Shown: positions 26,045 through 35,705 of the stretch, piece by piece
Layout of the letters: each line of letters opens with the position of its first letter
Numbering within the stretch: the first letter of the stretch is position 1
Assembly (NCBI GenBank): GCA_021323945.1
Contig: JAJPKA010000020.1
Span: 310,001-374,000 of the forward strand
Length of the DNA: 64,000 bases
Direction: 5' to 3'
Origin: Pseudomonadota bacterium
GTDB taxonomy: Bacteria; Desulfobacterota; Binatia; Binatales; Binataceae
The notes under the pieces: generated by a model
What the model was told of the DNA's origin: nothing
The model's database searches: none
The model's input: only the letters and a program-made list of their open reading frames with translations
Program-made: the position numbers and the translations under genes

Positions 26045-27853
26045 TCAGTATCGTTCGCTCCTGCGATAGACGAGCAGGGCCTCCAGAGCAAGCAGCGTCA
26101 TGATTGCCCCTAGCAAGTGTGGGGTCAGCGAGATCGTGACGATTTCGCGACTCCTGCTCACCTCGAGGGCGGGTTCGATTCTGAGAGGAGCAACATCTTC
26201 GAGGTCTGAGGTGGGCAGACTGGCTAAATTCACGGCGCGCAAAACCGAAGCTGAGCCAGATCCAATCAGAGTGTAAATACCTTGTGTGTACGTCGACGAA
26301 AACGGTTGGCTAGGCTGCACCGCCTCTCGACCACCCGTCGGCAACACGACCTCTTTCACCCCAGCGGGAATGATCCAGCGCTCGCCTGTGCGAAAGCTTG
26401 TAGCCTGCTCCCCTAGTGCAGCCAGGTAGCTCAATAGGTTCAGGGTCAGAATGGACATTGGCAAGTTTTTGCGACCGAGATAAGGCAGCGGGTTGAAACC
26501 GGTCGCCACAAATCGATGCCCTTGACGCTCTCCGGTCAGGATCAACGCACCTTGGCTACCTCCGACAACGGGTCGCATCCAGGAGTGTAGACCGAAGTAA
26601 GCGCCTTGGCGAAGATTGAGCAGACGAAAATTGACACCGGCCGTCAAAGGATCGGTTTGAGGCCACGCCGTGATCTGCAGATCGGATGCGGGGCGAAGTA
26701 GGAAGTGAAAAATCGGATCGCCGGCAGGCGGCAGAATCAGTAGTGAGCTAAGATCGGGAAACTGCTTAGGCACAGCATATTCGAAGATAGCCAAATCGGC
26801 CAACGGCAATTGGGTCGGGACATAATCCGCCGGCGAAATTGTCGTTACTGCGACTCCCGGAATAGAGCGGAGCGTAGCACCGTCGGCCGGCGTAGGGCTC
26901 ACGAAAAGAATCGAAACGCTACTGATTGCTGGTCCGGTAGCGTAGGCAACGTTATCAAGGGCAAAACTGTCGGTCGGCTCGAGCTGCGCCTTGTATACCT
27001 TTGCGCCTATCAGATTGGGGAAATCGAGAACGGCCGTCCTGCCAGGCGCAACCTGGCCTCCTGCGCGCCCGGCCAGCTTCCCATCGGCGGTGATAATGAC
27101 ATCCAGCTGCCGGGGCGAGCGGCTAAAGTTTGCGACCGTTACGCGTCCATGAACTTCGCCTGCACCGAGCGTCTCACGGGTCACCACGAATGAACCGATC
27201 GCGTAATTGCTTATCGGTGCGCCCACGACAATCGATTGCACACCGGCGGACGAAGGGACTGTAACGGGACGATAACTAACAAAGAGAATCTTCTGGAATT
27301 GACGCTTGCCCAGCAGCTCGGAAAACAGACCTGCTATTGCAACGGGATCATCCGGTGCATCAGTTGCAGAAACATGGCCAAGCGCTGCCATCACCTCCCC
27401 AGTGCTGGTGAAGGTCCCGATTCGATGTGGCTCCGGTGAGGTAACATAGACTTCGATTTCATTTGCATTGGAGCCGATCGCCTCTGCAACTTGTTGCCGG
27501 GCAGCCGCGAATCGGCTCTGCCCGGAGCTGATCCGAGCCTGCATAGCGGCCGAATTGTCGATTATGAGGGTGGTCAGGTTGCGATTTCGCAAGCGATAGG
27601 GCGCCGCTAACGCGAGCACAGCCAGGCAGAGAATCAGCAACTCCACCAGAAAGGTGATGTTGAGATGCGGGCGTCCACCAAAACGCTTGCCCCGCACGAC
27701 CTGCAGGGCGCGAAATGCAATTACGCTGGACACCACTATTTGGCGCGGGCGCTCGCGCACCAGGTAAGCGATAACTAGTAACGGCGGGATTACAAACAAA
27801 TACAGCGCCGAGGGGTAGAGCAGGCCGAACCCCGTAAACCACGCATCGATCAT
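26045..27853 (-). CDS. BatA-like membrane protein with VWA domain
   Basis: A 602-residue protein starting with a BatA (aerotolerance regulator N-terminal) module: helix about 10-32, the conserved VVSSVIAFRAL at 40-50, and a second helix at about 66-86. The following VWA domain has LIIDNSAAMQ at the MIDAS position, so the usual DxSxS reads D99-N-S101-A-A103, with the last Ser lost; metal binding may be weakened. A C-terminal helix lies near 575-592 (LLGAIMTLLALEALLVY). It lies 10 bases after the DUF58 gene and 13 bases before the large VWA gene, clearly one operon. Confidence 0.88.
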   Translation of the reverse strand: MIDAWFTGFGLLYPSALYLFVIPPLLVIAYLVRERPRQIVVSSVIAFRALQVVRGKRFGGRPHLNITFLVELLILCLAVLALAAPYRLRNRNLTTLIIDNSAAMQARISSGQSRFAAARQQVAEAIGSNANEIEVYVTSPEPHRIGTFTSTGEVMAALGHVSATDAPDDPVAIAGLFSELLGKRQFQKILFVSYRPVTVPSSAGVQSIVVGAPISNYAIGSFVVTRETLGAGEVHGRVTVANFSRSPRQLDVIITADGKLAGRAGGQVAPGRTAVLDFPNLIGAKVYKAQLEPTDSFALDNVAYATGPAISSVSILFVSPTPADGATLRSIPGVAVTTISPADYVPTQLPLADLAIFEYAVPKQFPDLSSLLILPPAGDPIFHFLLRPASDLQITAWPQTDPLTAGVNFRLLNLRQGAYFGLHSWMRPVVGGSQGALILTGERQGHRFVATGFNPLPYLGRKNLPMSILTLNLLSYLAALGEQATSFRTGERWIIPAGVKEVVLPTGGREAVQPSQPFSSTYTQGIYTLIGSGSASVLRAVNLASLPTSDLEDVAPLRIEPALEVSRSREIVTISLTPHLLGAIMTLLALEALLVYRRSERY

Positions 27854-27862
27854 TTCTCGGAC

Positions 27863-28762
27863 TTAGTGCACCAAGCCGAGCTCGGTGGCAGCGTTAAGGA
27901 AAAAGGCATGGAAGTCCTGGTTGGTTTTATAGAGCACGTAGCGCAATCCGGCGCGCAAACAAAAGTTGCGGATTTCGTCGGAGAGCCGGCTCAGGGTTTG
28001 CCGATAGCGTTCGCGCTCCCGCGGACCCAGCACGACCCTTAGCCGTTCACCGCTTTCCGAATCGACAACCTCGACATCACCCTGCAAGCCGTGGCCCTCC
28101 AATTCGGTTGCTCCCAGAATTTGGACGGCACTGACATCCATATTGGCCGCCGTGAACAAGCCGAGCGCCCGCTCGACCGAACTGATCATCGCCAGGAAAT
28201 CTGAAATTAAAAACACCTTGCCCGCGCGTCTGATTGAGACCAGTTCGCGGGCCAGGGCAGGCGCGAGATCCACTTCTCCGCTGGGGGTGAGCGAACTCAA
28301 TTGGTGCGCCAACTCTCCAATCCGATGGCGCCCATAAACAAATGCTGAGCCCGGCATTCCATTTTTACCACCGAGCACCCGAACCATGACTCTGTCACCG
28401 GCTGCTAGAGCGACGTAAGCAACCGCCAAAGCGAACGCGCGGGCAGCCTCGAGTTTAGAGTCGATAGCCGGAAAGCCCATCGAGCCGCTGGCATCGATGA
28501 AAATGTAGGTTAGCAGGTCCTCTTCTTCCTTGAAGAGCTTGATGTAGAGTTTGTCCGTCCGGCCGTAAAGTCCCCAATCAATGTAACGGAAATCATCGCC
28601 CAGGGCATAAGGGCGAAAGTCGGTAAACTCCAACGAAGAGCCGCGCCGCGGCGAAAGGTGTGAACCCTTGCCGAGGCCTGCATACTCGCGCCGGGTCTTG
28701 ATTCGAAGCTGCTCCAATCGGGCGATGAAATCGGGCGTAAACTGTTCTGGCAGGCCGAGCAT
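27863..28762 (-). CDS. DUF58 domain-containing protein
   Basis: A 299-residue cytoplasmic DUF58 protein, the usual partner of MoxR ATPases. Family signature GRGSSLEFTDFRPYALGDDFRYIDW is split over residues about 40-65, and a VWA-like fold follows with an intact MIDAS FIDASGSMGF near residue 90 and LISDFLA near 183. MoxR AAA+ proteins are thought to remodel or insert cofactors into client proteins with DUF58/VWA proteins as adaptors. It lies 144 bases after the MoxR gene and 10 bases before the BatA-like gene. Confidence 0.93.
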   Translation of the reverse strand: MLGLPEQFTPDFIARLEQLRIKTRREYAGLGKGSHLSPRRGSSLEFTDFRPYALGDDFRYIDWGLYGRTDKLYIKLFKEEEDLLTYIFIDASGSMGFPAIDSKLEAARAFALAVAYVALAAGDRVMVRVLGGKNGMPGSAFVYGRHRIGELAHQLSSLTPSGEVDLAPALARELVSIRRAGKVFLISDFLAMISSVERALGLFTAANMDVSAVQILGATELEGHGLQGDVEVVDSESGERLRVVLGPRERERYRQTLSRLSDEIRNFCLRAGLRYVLYKTNQDFHAFFLNAATELGLVH

Positions 28763-28906
28763 CTATTTAGGACGGGTTTTTCAAGGCCACGAGGCAATAG
28801 AATTCGGGTGTCTCAGAAGTTGCAGAACTCCCGCACTATCCGCCGCACTATCGATTCTGACCTGTTCAGGTTTTTGTGGCTGGCACCCACTTCGATGGAC
28901 CTCAGT

Positions 28907-29926
28907 CTAAGCGGAACGTTTGATGCGCTTGAGTGCCTGCTCCAGAATCGACTCTGGCGTCACGTTCTCGGCCTCGGCCTGGAAATTGCGCAGCAAGCGA
29001 TGGCGCAGAGACGGAATGATTGCATCGTTGACATCGTCATAACTGACGGAGGCGCGGCCATCCAGCAGAGCGTTGACCTTCGCACACAGCAGCAATGCCT
29101 GAGCTCCCCTGGGGCTTGGACCAAAACGCAGATATTGCGACACCTCGGGCGATGCACCCGGACCACCCGGCGTGACCGCGGCTATTATCGAGATGACATA
29201 TCGCTCGAGCGGTTCAGCGACCAGAACCTCACGCACCAGGTGTTTGAGCTCCTCAATTTTACCTGGTGCTTCGTGAGGTTCGAACACGGGTTCAGGTTGA
29301 TAAGTCGAGGCTCCGGTTGTCCGATTGAGAATCTCCCGCAGTTCGTCGGGCTTAGGTGCCCCAATCACGACTTTGAACAGGAACCTATCCATTTGAGCTT
29401 CAGGGAGGGGGTAGGTCCCCTCAAGCTCAATTGGATTTTGTGTAGCAAGGACAAAGAACGGCGGCTCCAATTTGTAGGTAGTGCCAAACACAGTAACCTG
29501 CCGTTCCTCCATCGCTTCGAGCACTGCCGATTGGGTTTTAGGGGTCGCGCGATTGATCTCGTCACCCAGCACCATGTGAGCGAAGATCGGGCCGGTTTTG
29601 AAGCTGAACTCGCGGCGGCCATCGGTCTCCGTCAGCACCTGAGTGCCGATAATATCCGAAGGCATGAGGTCAGGCGTGAACTGAATGCGTTTGAAGCTCA
29701 ATCCGAGAGCTTCAGCGGCGGTTTTCACCAACAGGGTTTTTCCCAAGCCTGGCACCCCTTCGATCAGCACGTGGCCGCCGGCAAACAGAGCTGTTAGCAC
29801 CTTCCGAATCACTTCGCGGTGCCCGACGATAACTTTCGCGACCTCGGCCTCCGCGCGCGCGAAGTTCTGGCGGAACTCCGCTATCCGGTCAGCGGGCGAG
29901 ATCTGTTGTTTGGGAGCCGCGCCCAT
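28907..29926 (-). CDS. MoxR family AAA+ ATPase
   Basis: A 339-residue MoxR chaperone-like ATPase. Walker A is GVPGLGKTLLV, Walker B VLGDEINRA followed by KTQSAVLEAMEE, sensor ATQNPIE, and the C-terminal lid has GPSPRGAQALL. The ATG at 29926 is preceded by AGGAGG at 4 bases (29931-29936 on this strand), which rules in favour of this start over a TTG at 29944. The gene order MoxR - DUF58 - BatA - VWA is the classical one, and the DUF4175-like and MltG genes are directly upstream on the same strand. Confidence 0.96.
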   Translation of the reverse strand: MGAAPKQQISPADRIAEFRQNFARAEAEVAKVIVGHREVIRKVLTALFAGGHVLIEGVPGLGKTLLVKTAAEALGLSFKRIQFTPDLMPSDIIGTQVLTETDGRREFSFKTGPIFAHMVLGDEINRATPKTQSAVLEAMEERQVTVFGTTYKLEPPFFVLATQNPIELEGTYPLPEAQMDRFLFKVVIGAPKPDELREILNRTTGASTYQPEPVFEPHEAPGKIEELKHLVREVLVAEPLERYVISIIAAVTPGGPGASPEVSQYLRFGPSPRGAQALLLCAKVNALLDGRASVSYDDVNDAIIPSLRHRLLRNFQAEAENVTPESILEQALKRIKRSA

Positions 29927-29940
29927 CGTTCCTCCTATCC

Positions 29941-31422
29941 TCAATGTATCAGCTCGCGGTACCGAGGCGGCACCAGCTGCTCTTCGTCGGGTGCAGCTGT
30001 AAGCCGCTGCTGTCTGAGCGGCGCATTGGTGTACGGGGTGGTCGCGTGTGGGTGGCTTTCATCAGACACGAGAGGTCCGGTGCCAGCGGCTTCAGTTGCG
30101 TTGGGCAGTTGAAAAGTTACGTAACGCGCATTCCGAATCGTGATCGGCGGTCCCTGTTCTCCTGCCCGGTAGAAGCGCTCATAATTGCTTGGCCTTGGGA
30201 ATTCGCCTAAATGCGTGTCGCCGAACGAACCCTGACTTTTGCGCGGAGAGCTGCTGTTGCGCCCCTGAGCCGTTCCGCTGCCTGCCAGCATTTGTGGTCG
30301 AGGAATTTGGCTGCTTTGGCCGGTTGAATCCTCGTTGCCCGGCCGTTGTGGATTTGTTCCTGGCTGCGGCCCGGCACCAGCGGGATGTGAGGAAATATCT
30401 CGAGGACTCCTGTGCTTCTGAGTCGATTCGGCCTCCTGTTCGAGCGCGATCCGAACTTTGGAGATGTCATTGCCGAGCTCCGCTATCTGGTCCGCTCCGC
30501 CACGATGCTGACCGCTCGCGCTGGTGTTCGGTGACCTTGCCTTGCTCTTGCCGAGGCTTGACGTTCCATTTCCGGAACCGGTGCCGCCACCGCCGCTATT
30601 GTTTCCACCGTAGGAGTTTTCATTAGTTCGGTTTCCGCCGTGATTCATCGTCTCGAATCTTTTAAGCTCCTGCTCCAGTGATCGCAGTTCGGCGATTTTT
30701 TCCCGCGGAGGAAGCTTGGGATCCATCAGGTCTTTGGCCACGTCATGTGCGGCAGAAACCAACTGGTGGTTCAAGGGTGCGGATCCCGTCGCCGTTAGAG
30801 AATTAGCTGCTTCGTCCAGATGGTGACTGAGCAATTCAGTCGGTCCAGCCCGGGTCATCAAGGCGAACGCAGTCGTACCAAAAAAGACCAACGCGGCGAA
30901 AGCCAGAATAGAAGACCGTATCAGCGGGTCGCGGGCTTCGAGCTTAAAGGCTGTGGCAGGATCGAAGGTTTCCAGGGTCGCAGCTACCCGGACCCACAAA
31001 ACCGGAAACAACGGGGGAGACGGGTCTACGTCCCCTGACAGGTCTGACCGGTAAAAACCGGCCAGAGTCACTACCTCCTGGCGGCGCGTGGTCCGCCGGT
31101 CGATTTCCTCCGCCGCCCCAATGACACCCTTGTTCTCTGACCACGAGCGCCAACCCAGAGCAGCCGCGACTGCCAACTCCGCCAAAGCCAGTAGCGCCAG
31201 TGATATCTGAAACCAGCGAGCAACGGGATCCTCCAACCGGTAGCCGAGATAATCAAGACTCAGCCCGTTGAGTTCCTTAAGACCCAGAGCAAGGAAAATA
31301 GTCAGCAGCCATGGGAACGTTACCAATAGCATGCTTCGGATTGCCGCAAGCCGGGCAATCCTGTCTCGCGAATGGACAATTATTTTAATTGGATCAATCA
31401 AGCAGCGACCGGAATTGGACAT
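29941..31422 (-). CDS. DUF4175-like membrane protein with low-complexity linker
   Basis: A 493-residue protein. Membrane helices lie at about 30-46, 73-90 and 170-190 (SSILAFAALVFFGTTAFAL). A charged helical part (210-260) is followed by a long Gly/Asn/Ser-rich linker (about 258-400) and a conserved-looking end with RFYRAGEQGPPITIRNARYVTFQLP (positions about 30080-30160). Similar proteins are coded in MoxR/VWA operons of proteobacteria and planctomycetes. Function is unknown; the position between MltG and MoxR suggests envelope work. Start ATG at 31422 directly abuts the TAG stop of mltG. Confidence 0.75.
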   Translation of the reverse strand: MSNSGRCLIDPIKIIVHSRDRIARLAAIRSMLLVTFPWLLTIFLALGLKELNGLSLDYLGYRLEDPVARWFQISLALLALAELAVAAALGWRSWSENKGVIGAAEEIDRRTTRRQEVVTLAGFYRSDLSGDVDPSPPLFPVLWVRVAATLETFDPATAFKLEARDPLIRSSILAFAALVFFGTTAFALMTRAGPTELLSHHLDEAANSLTATGSAPLNHQLVSAAHDVAKDLMDPKLPPREKIAELRSLEQELKRFETMNHGGNRTNENSYGGNNSGGGGTGSGNGTSSLGKSKARSPNTSASGQHRGGADQIAELGNDISKVRIALEQEAESTQKHRSPRDISSHPAGAGPQPGTNPQRPGNEDSTGQSSQIPRPQMLAGSGTAQGRNSSSPRKSQGSFGDTHLGEFPRPSNYERFYRAGEQGPPITIRNARYVTFQLPNATEAAGTGPLVSDESHPHATTPYTNAPLRQQRLTAAPDEEQLVPPRYRELIH

Positions 31423-32442
31423 CTAATCCTGCGGGCTCAAGTGATTCTCCAGCCGACTCTTTATTTCCTGGAGTGCCCGCTCGTGCTCCTTGAGGGAGCG
31501 CGAAAAAACATGGGTTCCGTCCTCGCGGGCCACAAAGTAAAGATAGCTGCTGTGTGCGGGGTAGAGTGCCGCCCGAATCGAGTCGAGCCCAGGGTTAGCG
31601 ATTGGTCCCGGGGGCAAGTCCGGGATGCTGTAAGTATTGAACGGTGAGGGCATATGAACCGCTTCCGCTGCCCGTCGGATCTCGCCGGCGTAATTGTATT
31701 GAGCCGTCGGATCTGACTGTAACGGCATTCCCAATGCGAGGCGATTATAGAAGACGCTGGCAATTATTGGTCGCTCGCCTGGGACTCTTGCCTCCTTCTC
31801 GATGATAGATGCCATCGTTACCATTTGCCGCACGTCCATACCTAGTTCGAACAGACGCTGCTCGACCTGCGGAGTCAGGATAGAGTAAAAGCGCGCCAGC
31901 ATCACAGCCAGAATCTCGTCGGAGTTTGCCAGCGGCGAGAAACGGTAGGTTGCCGGAAAGAGGTACCCCTCGGCACCGAGCGCGCCCAGACCAAGAGCTC
32001 GGGTCAAGGCTCCATCATGTGCGGCCCGATCAAAGACATTGGCACAAACGAGCCCCGCAGCTTGCAGTCTCTCTCCTATCTGATGAACCGTCATACCTTC
32101 GGGAATTGTCACCGTAATGGTCATGAAGTCGCCATTGACCAGATGTCTCAGAACCGCGGGGACGTTTTCACCGCCACCGAACGCGTAGTCACCCGGCTTG
32201 ATATGCGCCGCCTGGCCGGTCAGTTCAGCGTACAAAATAAAGGCCAGTTGATTTGGGATTACACCGGAACGGTGGAGCTGTCGAGCGGCCGATGATAACG
32301 ATTGTCCGGGCACAATGGAGATAACCCGGGGTGGATTGAACACCTCGCTAGGGCGAAAGACCAAATAGAGCGCTGCCCCACCGCCGAGAGCTGCCAGCGC
32401 CACGAACACACAAATAAACCAGATTTGCCTCACTCTCGACAC
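31423..32442 (-). CDS. mltG: Endolytic murein transglycosylase
   Basis: Cleaves nascent peptidoglycan glycan strands within the inner-membrane periplasmic face and so sets strand length. The 339-residue protein has a single N-terminal helix (about 8-28), a LysM-like early domain (IVPGQSLSSAARQLHRSGVI) and the YceG catalytic domain with the active-site Glu in MASIIEKEA, followed by VFYNRLALGMPLQSDPTAQYNY and the typical NTYSIPDLPPGPIANPG (positions about 31580-31640). The start is GTG at 32442. As in many bacteria it is coded next to ruvX/yqgF. Confidence 0.96.
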   Translation of the reverse strand: MSRVRQIWFICVFVALAALGGGAALYLVFRPSEVFNPPRVISIVPGQSLSSAARQLHRSGVIPNQLAFILYAELTGQAAHIKPGDYAFGGGENVPAVLRHLVNGDFMTITVTIPEGMTVHQIGERLQAAGLVCANVFDRAAHDGALTRALGLGALGAEGYLFPATYRFSPLANSDEILAVMLARFYSILTPQVEQRLFELGMDVRQMVTMASIIEKEARVPGERPIIASVFYNRLALGMPLQSDPTAQYNYAGEIRRAAEAVHMPSPFNTYSIPDLPPGPIANPGLDSIRAALYPAHSSYLYFVAREDGTHVFSRSLKEHERALQEIKSRLENHLSPQD

Positions 32443-32525
32443 GAGTCTACCGAAGCCCCGTGGCCAGCGCCACGCTCTGGCTTATGATTGGAAAACGTCC
32501 GACACTTTGAGAAGCCGAAGCTCGA

Positions 32526-32936
32526 TTATGAAGTAGGATTCCGAGTCCTAAACCAGTTCTCCAGAATAATTACCGCAGCTATAGCATCCACTGAGGCGCG
32601 GGGCCGTTTCGATCGAGTTTTCAATCGTTCGCGCGCTTCCCAGGTTGAAAGTCGTTCATCCTGGAGCTCCACTTCAAGCCCGCTTGCCGCGCGCAGACAC
32701 TGAGCAAAATGCTCGGCAGCCTGTGCAGAGGTACCGGTTGTGCCGTCCATATTCAAAGGCCAGCCCACAATTACCCGTGTCGCCCCCAATGCTTTGAGCT
32801 GCCGGCATAATGCAACGAGGTCGCTATTCAATGAACGGCGCCGGATCACGCCGACGGGATATATAACAATACCCGCTGGATCGCTGGCGGCTATGCCCAG
32901 TCTGCGACTGCCGTAATCAACAGCAGCTATCGTCAT
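32526..32936 (-). CDS. ruvX: RuvX/YqgF family Holliday junction resolvase-like protein
   Basis: A 136-residue RNase H-like fold protein. It opens with AAVDYGSRRLGIAASD (catalytic Asp7), has VIVGWPLNMDGTTGTSAQ in the middle and LQDERLSTWEARERL toward the end, then DAIAAVIILENWF. Family members act as Holliday junction resolvases or in 16S rRNA 5' processing (YqgF). It is the first recognised gene of the minus-strand run that continues with mltG and the MoxR/VWA genes. Confidence 0.94.
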   Translation of the reverse strand: MTIAAVDYGSRRLGIAASDPAGIVIYPVGVIRRRSLNSDLVALCRQLKALGATRVIVGWPLNMDGTTGTSAQAAEHFAQCLRAASGLEVELQDERLSTWEARERLKTRSKRPRASVDAIAAVIILENWFRTRNPTS

Positions 32937-33000
32937 GGCTCGAGTATAAGATGTCGCGAATTAGCGCTTAAAGACGTCGAATAGCCAAAGTCATCGCTAA

Positions 33001-34554
33001 GTGCGTTGCGTTCTATTGTTGATCAGGTTTCGGCGTTTCAATAGGCTGTTGCCCGCGATGGGCCCGGGGAAAGTCAGCGCGAGCCGTTGGCGCAGAGGAG
33101 TCCTTGCAGTCGTCGTAATGTCGCTTGCGACGATTGGTTCGGTCCGGCTTTTTCTGAATGAGCCGAACGACGGGCCGTCGCCAGATCATTCCGCCGACCA
33201 AGAAGCCCAGCTCGCCGGTCGACTGGACAATTTTTTGCCCGACCAGCCTGAGGTCGTGGCCGCAGCGCCAGAACCAATCACGATCTCACTCACCCTGGTC
33301 CGTTCGGCCCCTATCTATTCATACCTGCAGGACCTCGGTTTGGACCGTGCCGAAGCGCGAAAATGGTCGGCCCTGATCGCTCATGCGACCGGGATTAGCA
33401 CTTTTCAGAACGGGCATTCACTGACCATCTATCGTGACCCGGCCACGGGTGACTTACGCGGCCTTAAATATAACGTAGACGACAGAATAGCAGTCAGGGG
33501 GATAAATTATGGTGAAGGCGTCTTACGCGCTTCACCGGAGCTGATCCGCTACATTTTCAGACCAGTAGCGGTTTCCTTTCGGCTTCATGGCAGCTTCTGG
33601 CGCGACGCACACCGGAACGCTCTTCCTGCCTCGATCCTGGCGACCTTGGATTATGCCTTTAAAAACAAGCATCCGCTCGAACAGTTGCCGCGCGGAGCAG
33701 ACATCAAACTGATCTACCAGGAGAGGGTTAGTCGAGACGGAAGCACCCAATCGGCTACCGGGCTTCAGGCTGCGCAAATTCGCTTTGGCGGCAAGACCCT
33801 GACGGCCGTCGCTTTTCGCGACGAGAACGGGCGGCCGCGCCTTTATGATGCTAACGGGCACGCGCTAGGAGCAGAGGCACTCAGGTTCCCGTTGAACTTT
33901 GAGTACATATCCTCTGGTTTTTCACCCTATCGTTACCATCCGATTCTACATCGCTACCGGCCGCATGAAGGAGTTGATCTGGTTGCTCGCTATGGAACGC
34001 CGGTAAGAGCAGTGGCCGATGGTCGGGTGGAGACCGCGGGATGGTGCGGCGAACTCGGGCACTGTGTTCGTCTGCTGCACGAGGGGGGCGTTGTTACAAT
34101 TTACGGCCATCTTTCCCAAATTCCGTCCGACTTACGGGAAGGTAGCGAGGTACATGTTGGGCAGATCATAGGCCGTGTTGGTTCGAGCGGCCTGTCGACT
34201 GGCCCACACCTTCATTATGGCCTGGAGAAGGATGGGACCTACGTCAATCCACTGACCGCGACCATTGGAGCCAATCATCAGATCTCGCCTCGGATGCGGG
34301 CGCTCTTCGATCGCTTCAAAGCCGAATATCTCGCGATTTTCAATCGCCTGCCAGTTGCTGCCGACCGCCGCGTGATCAAGAGCATATTCCCGACACCTTT
34401 TGGATCATCGACAGCGGGAGTTGTAACGATAGCGAATCGTGGTGGTGGTGTGAGGGTTCCGGACCGTCTGTACCGAAAGGCTGGCAAGACCCTCGTCGTC
34501 CGCACCACGGCGCAGAATTATGAGGTCGAGGCGCGAAGATCGGTAATGCGTTAA
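33001..34554 (+). CDS. M23 family murein DD-metalloendopeptidase
   Basis: A zinc endopeptidase that cuts peptidoglycan cross-links. Up to 517 residues: an N-terminal helix (about 33-51, GVLAVVVMSLATIGSVRLFL) anchors or exports it, a LysM-like/OapA-like region follows (ISLTLVRSAPIYSYLQDLGL; SALIAHATGI), and the lysostaphin domain has the zinc ligands in HEGVDLVA and HLHYGLEKDGTYVNP, with IYGHLSQ between. The start is unsure: GTG at 33001 or ATG at 33058 (MGPGKVSAS); neither has a clear ribosome binding site. It is divergent from ruvX. Confidence 0.93.
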   Translation: MRCVLLLIRFRRFNRLLPAMGPGKVSASRWRRGVLAVVVMSLATIGSVRLFLNEPNDGPSPDHSADQEAQLAGRLDNFLPDQPEVVAAAPEPITISLTLVRSAPIYSYLQDLGLDRAEARKWSALIAHATGISTFQNGHSLTIYRDPATGDLRGLKYNVDDRIAVRGINYGEGVLRASPELIRYIFRPVAVSFRLHGSFWRDAHRNALPASILATLDYAFKNKHPLEQLPRGADIKLIYQERVSRDGSTQSATGLQAAQIRFGGKTLTAVAFRDENGRPRLYDANGHALGAEALRFPLNFEYISSGFSPYRYHPILHRYRPHEGVDLVARYGTPVRAVADGRVETAGWCGELGHCVRLLHEGGVVTIYGHLSQIPSDLREGSEVHVGQIIGRVGSSGLSTGPHLHYGLEKDGTYVNPLTATIGANHQISPRMRALFDRFKAEYLAIFNRLPVAADRRVIKSIFPTPFGSSTAGVVTIANRGGGVRVPDRLYRKAGKTLVVRTTAQNYEVEARRSVMR

Positions 34555-34658
34555 GAGGCGGCCTCGTGCCAGGTTGTCCTGCGGATCGCTTTGGCTGCCT
34601 CGTTGCGACTGGAACTACGTACCGCGCACTTCCGCAAGCTTCAAGTTGAGGTCGTCGT

Positions 34659-35705
34659 ATGAAGTTAGGTTTAGCGATCGGCTACTCGGGCGCTCAGCTT
34701 CGGTTGCCAGTGAAGCGAATTCTCCGAGCTGAGGAACTCGGTTACGATTCGGTGTGGACGGCCGAAAGCTATGGTTCAGATGCAATGACGCCCCTGGCCT
34801 ATCTTGCTGCCGTCACCAAGCGGATCCGGTTGGGAACCGGCGTTATCCAACTGGCGGCCCGCACGGCGGCTAATGCGGCAATGTGTGCCGGGACGATCGA
34901 CGCATTGGCGGGCGGAAATCGGGTCATTGTGGGTGTTGGGGTGTCGGGCCCCCAGATCGTGGAGGGCTGGTATGGGGAACCGTGGGGCAGGCCGTATTAT
35001 CGCTTGCGTGACTACGTCACTATCATGCGCAAGATTTTCCTTCGTCAGGAGCCCGTGGTCCACGCTGGCAAGGAAATTCAATTGCCATACACTGGCGCGG
35101 GTGCGACCGGCCTGGGCAAACCGCTGCGTTCGATTTTGCACATGAATCCCAACATCCCGATTTTCCTCGGGGCAGAGAATGAAGCTGCGGTCAAGCTGTG
35201 CGCGGAGTTGTGTGACGGTTGGTTGCCGCTTGGTTTTGTTCCCGGCTCGCTGCCACGCTATCGTCCATGGCTTGAGCACGGCTTTGCGAAAGCAGGCGGC
35301 GGTAAGTCACTGGAGCATTTTGAGATTTTCGCAATGCTACCGGTGATCATAGATCGTGACGTGCGTGCAGCTTTCGACCGGATGAAACCCGACATTGCGC
35401 TGTATGCCGGAGGAATGGGCGCTCGCACTAAAAACTTCCATAATGACCTTATGGTCCGGCAGGGATTTCCGGAGGCCGCTGCGCGAATCCAAGAACTTTA
35501 TCTTGCCGGCCGCAAGGAAGAAGCGGCAGCAGCCGTGCCCGATGAGCTGATCGACATGCGCGCATTGGTCGGACCACCCGAAAGAATTCGCGAGCGATAC
35601 CGCGCGTGGGAAAACTCAGGGGCTACTGGCCTGTTGATTCGAACCAACCAGGACGAAGCGGTTGAGCTAATGGCTCGGCTCGCCGATATCGAACGTCCTT
35701 CCTGA
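34659..35705 (+). CDS. LLM class flavin/F420-dependent oxidoreductase
   Basis: A 348-residue luciferase-like TIM-barrel enzyme of the F420-dependent methylene-tetrahydromethanopterin-reductase-like group. Motifs: DSVWTAESYGSDAMTPLAYLAAVT (about residues 30-53), RLGTGVIQLAARTAANAAM, and NRVIVGVGVSGPQIVEGWYG. The C-terminal part ends with the typical GPPERIRERYRAWE and GATGLLIRTNQ. The ATG has GAGG seven bases upstream. It is distinct from the other LLM enzyme at 21886. Substrate unknown. Confidence 0.93.
   Translation: MKLGLAIGYSGAQLRLPVKRILRAEELGYDSVWTAESYGSDAMTPLAYLAAVTKRIRLGTGVIQLAARTAANAAMCAGTIDALAGGNRVIVGVGVSGPQIVEGWYGEPWGRPYYRLRDYVTIMRKIFLRQEPVVHAGKEIQLPYTGAGATGLGKPLRSILHMNPNIPIFLGAENEAAVKLCAELCDGWLPLGFVPGSLPRYRPWLEHGFAKAGGGKSLEHFEIFAMLPVIIDRDVRAAFDRMKPDIALYAGGMGARTKNFHNDLMVRQGFPEAAARIQELYLAGRKEEAAAAVPDELIDMRALVGPPERIRERYRAWENSGATGLLIRTNQDEAVELMARLADIERPS

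Noticed and set aside
28808-29797. Plus-strand ORF of 329 residues
   Set aside because: Antisense to the MoxR gene, which has intact Walker motifs; the translation is Cys/His/Arg-rich and unlike a real protein.
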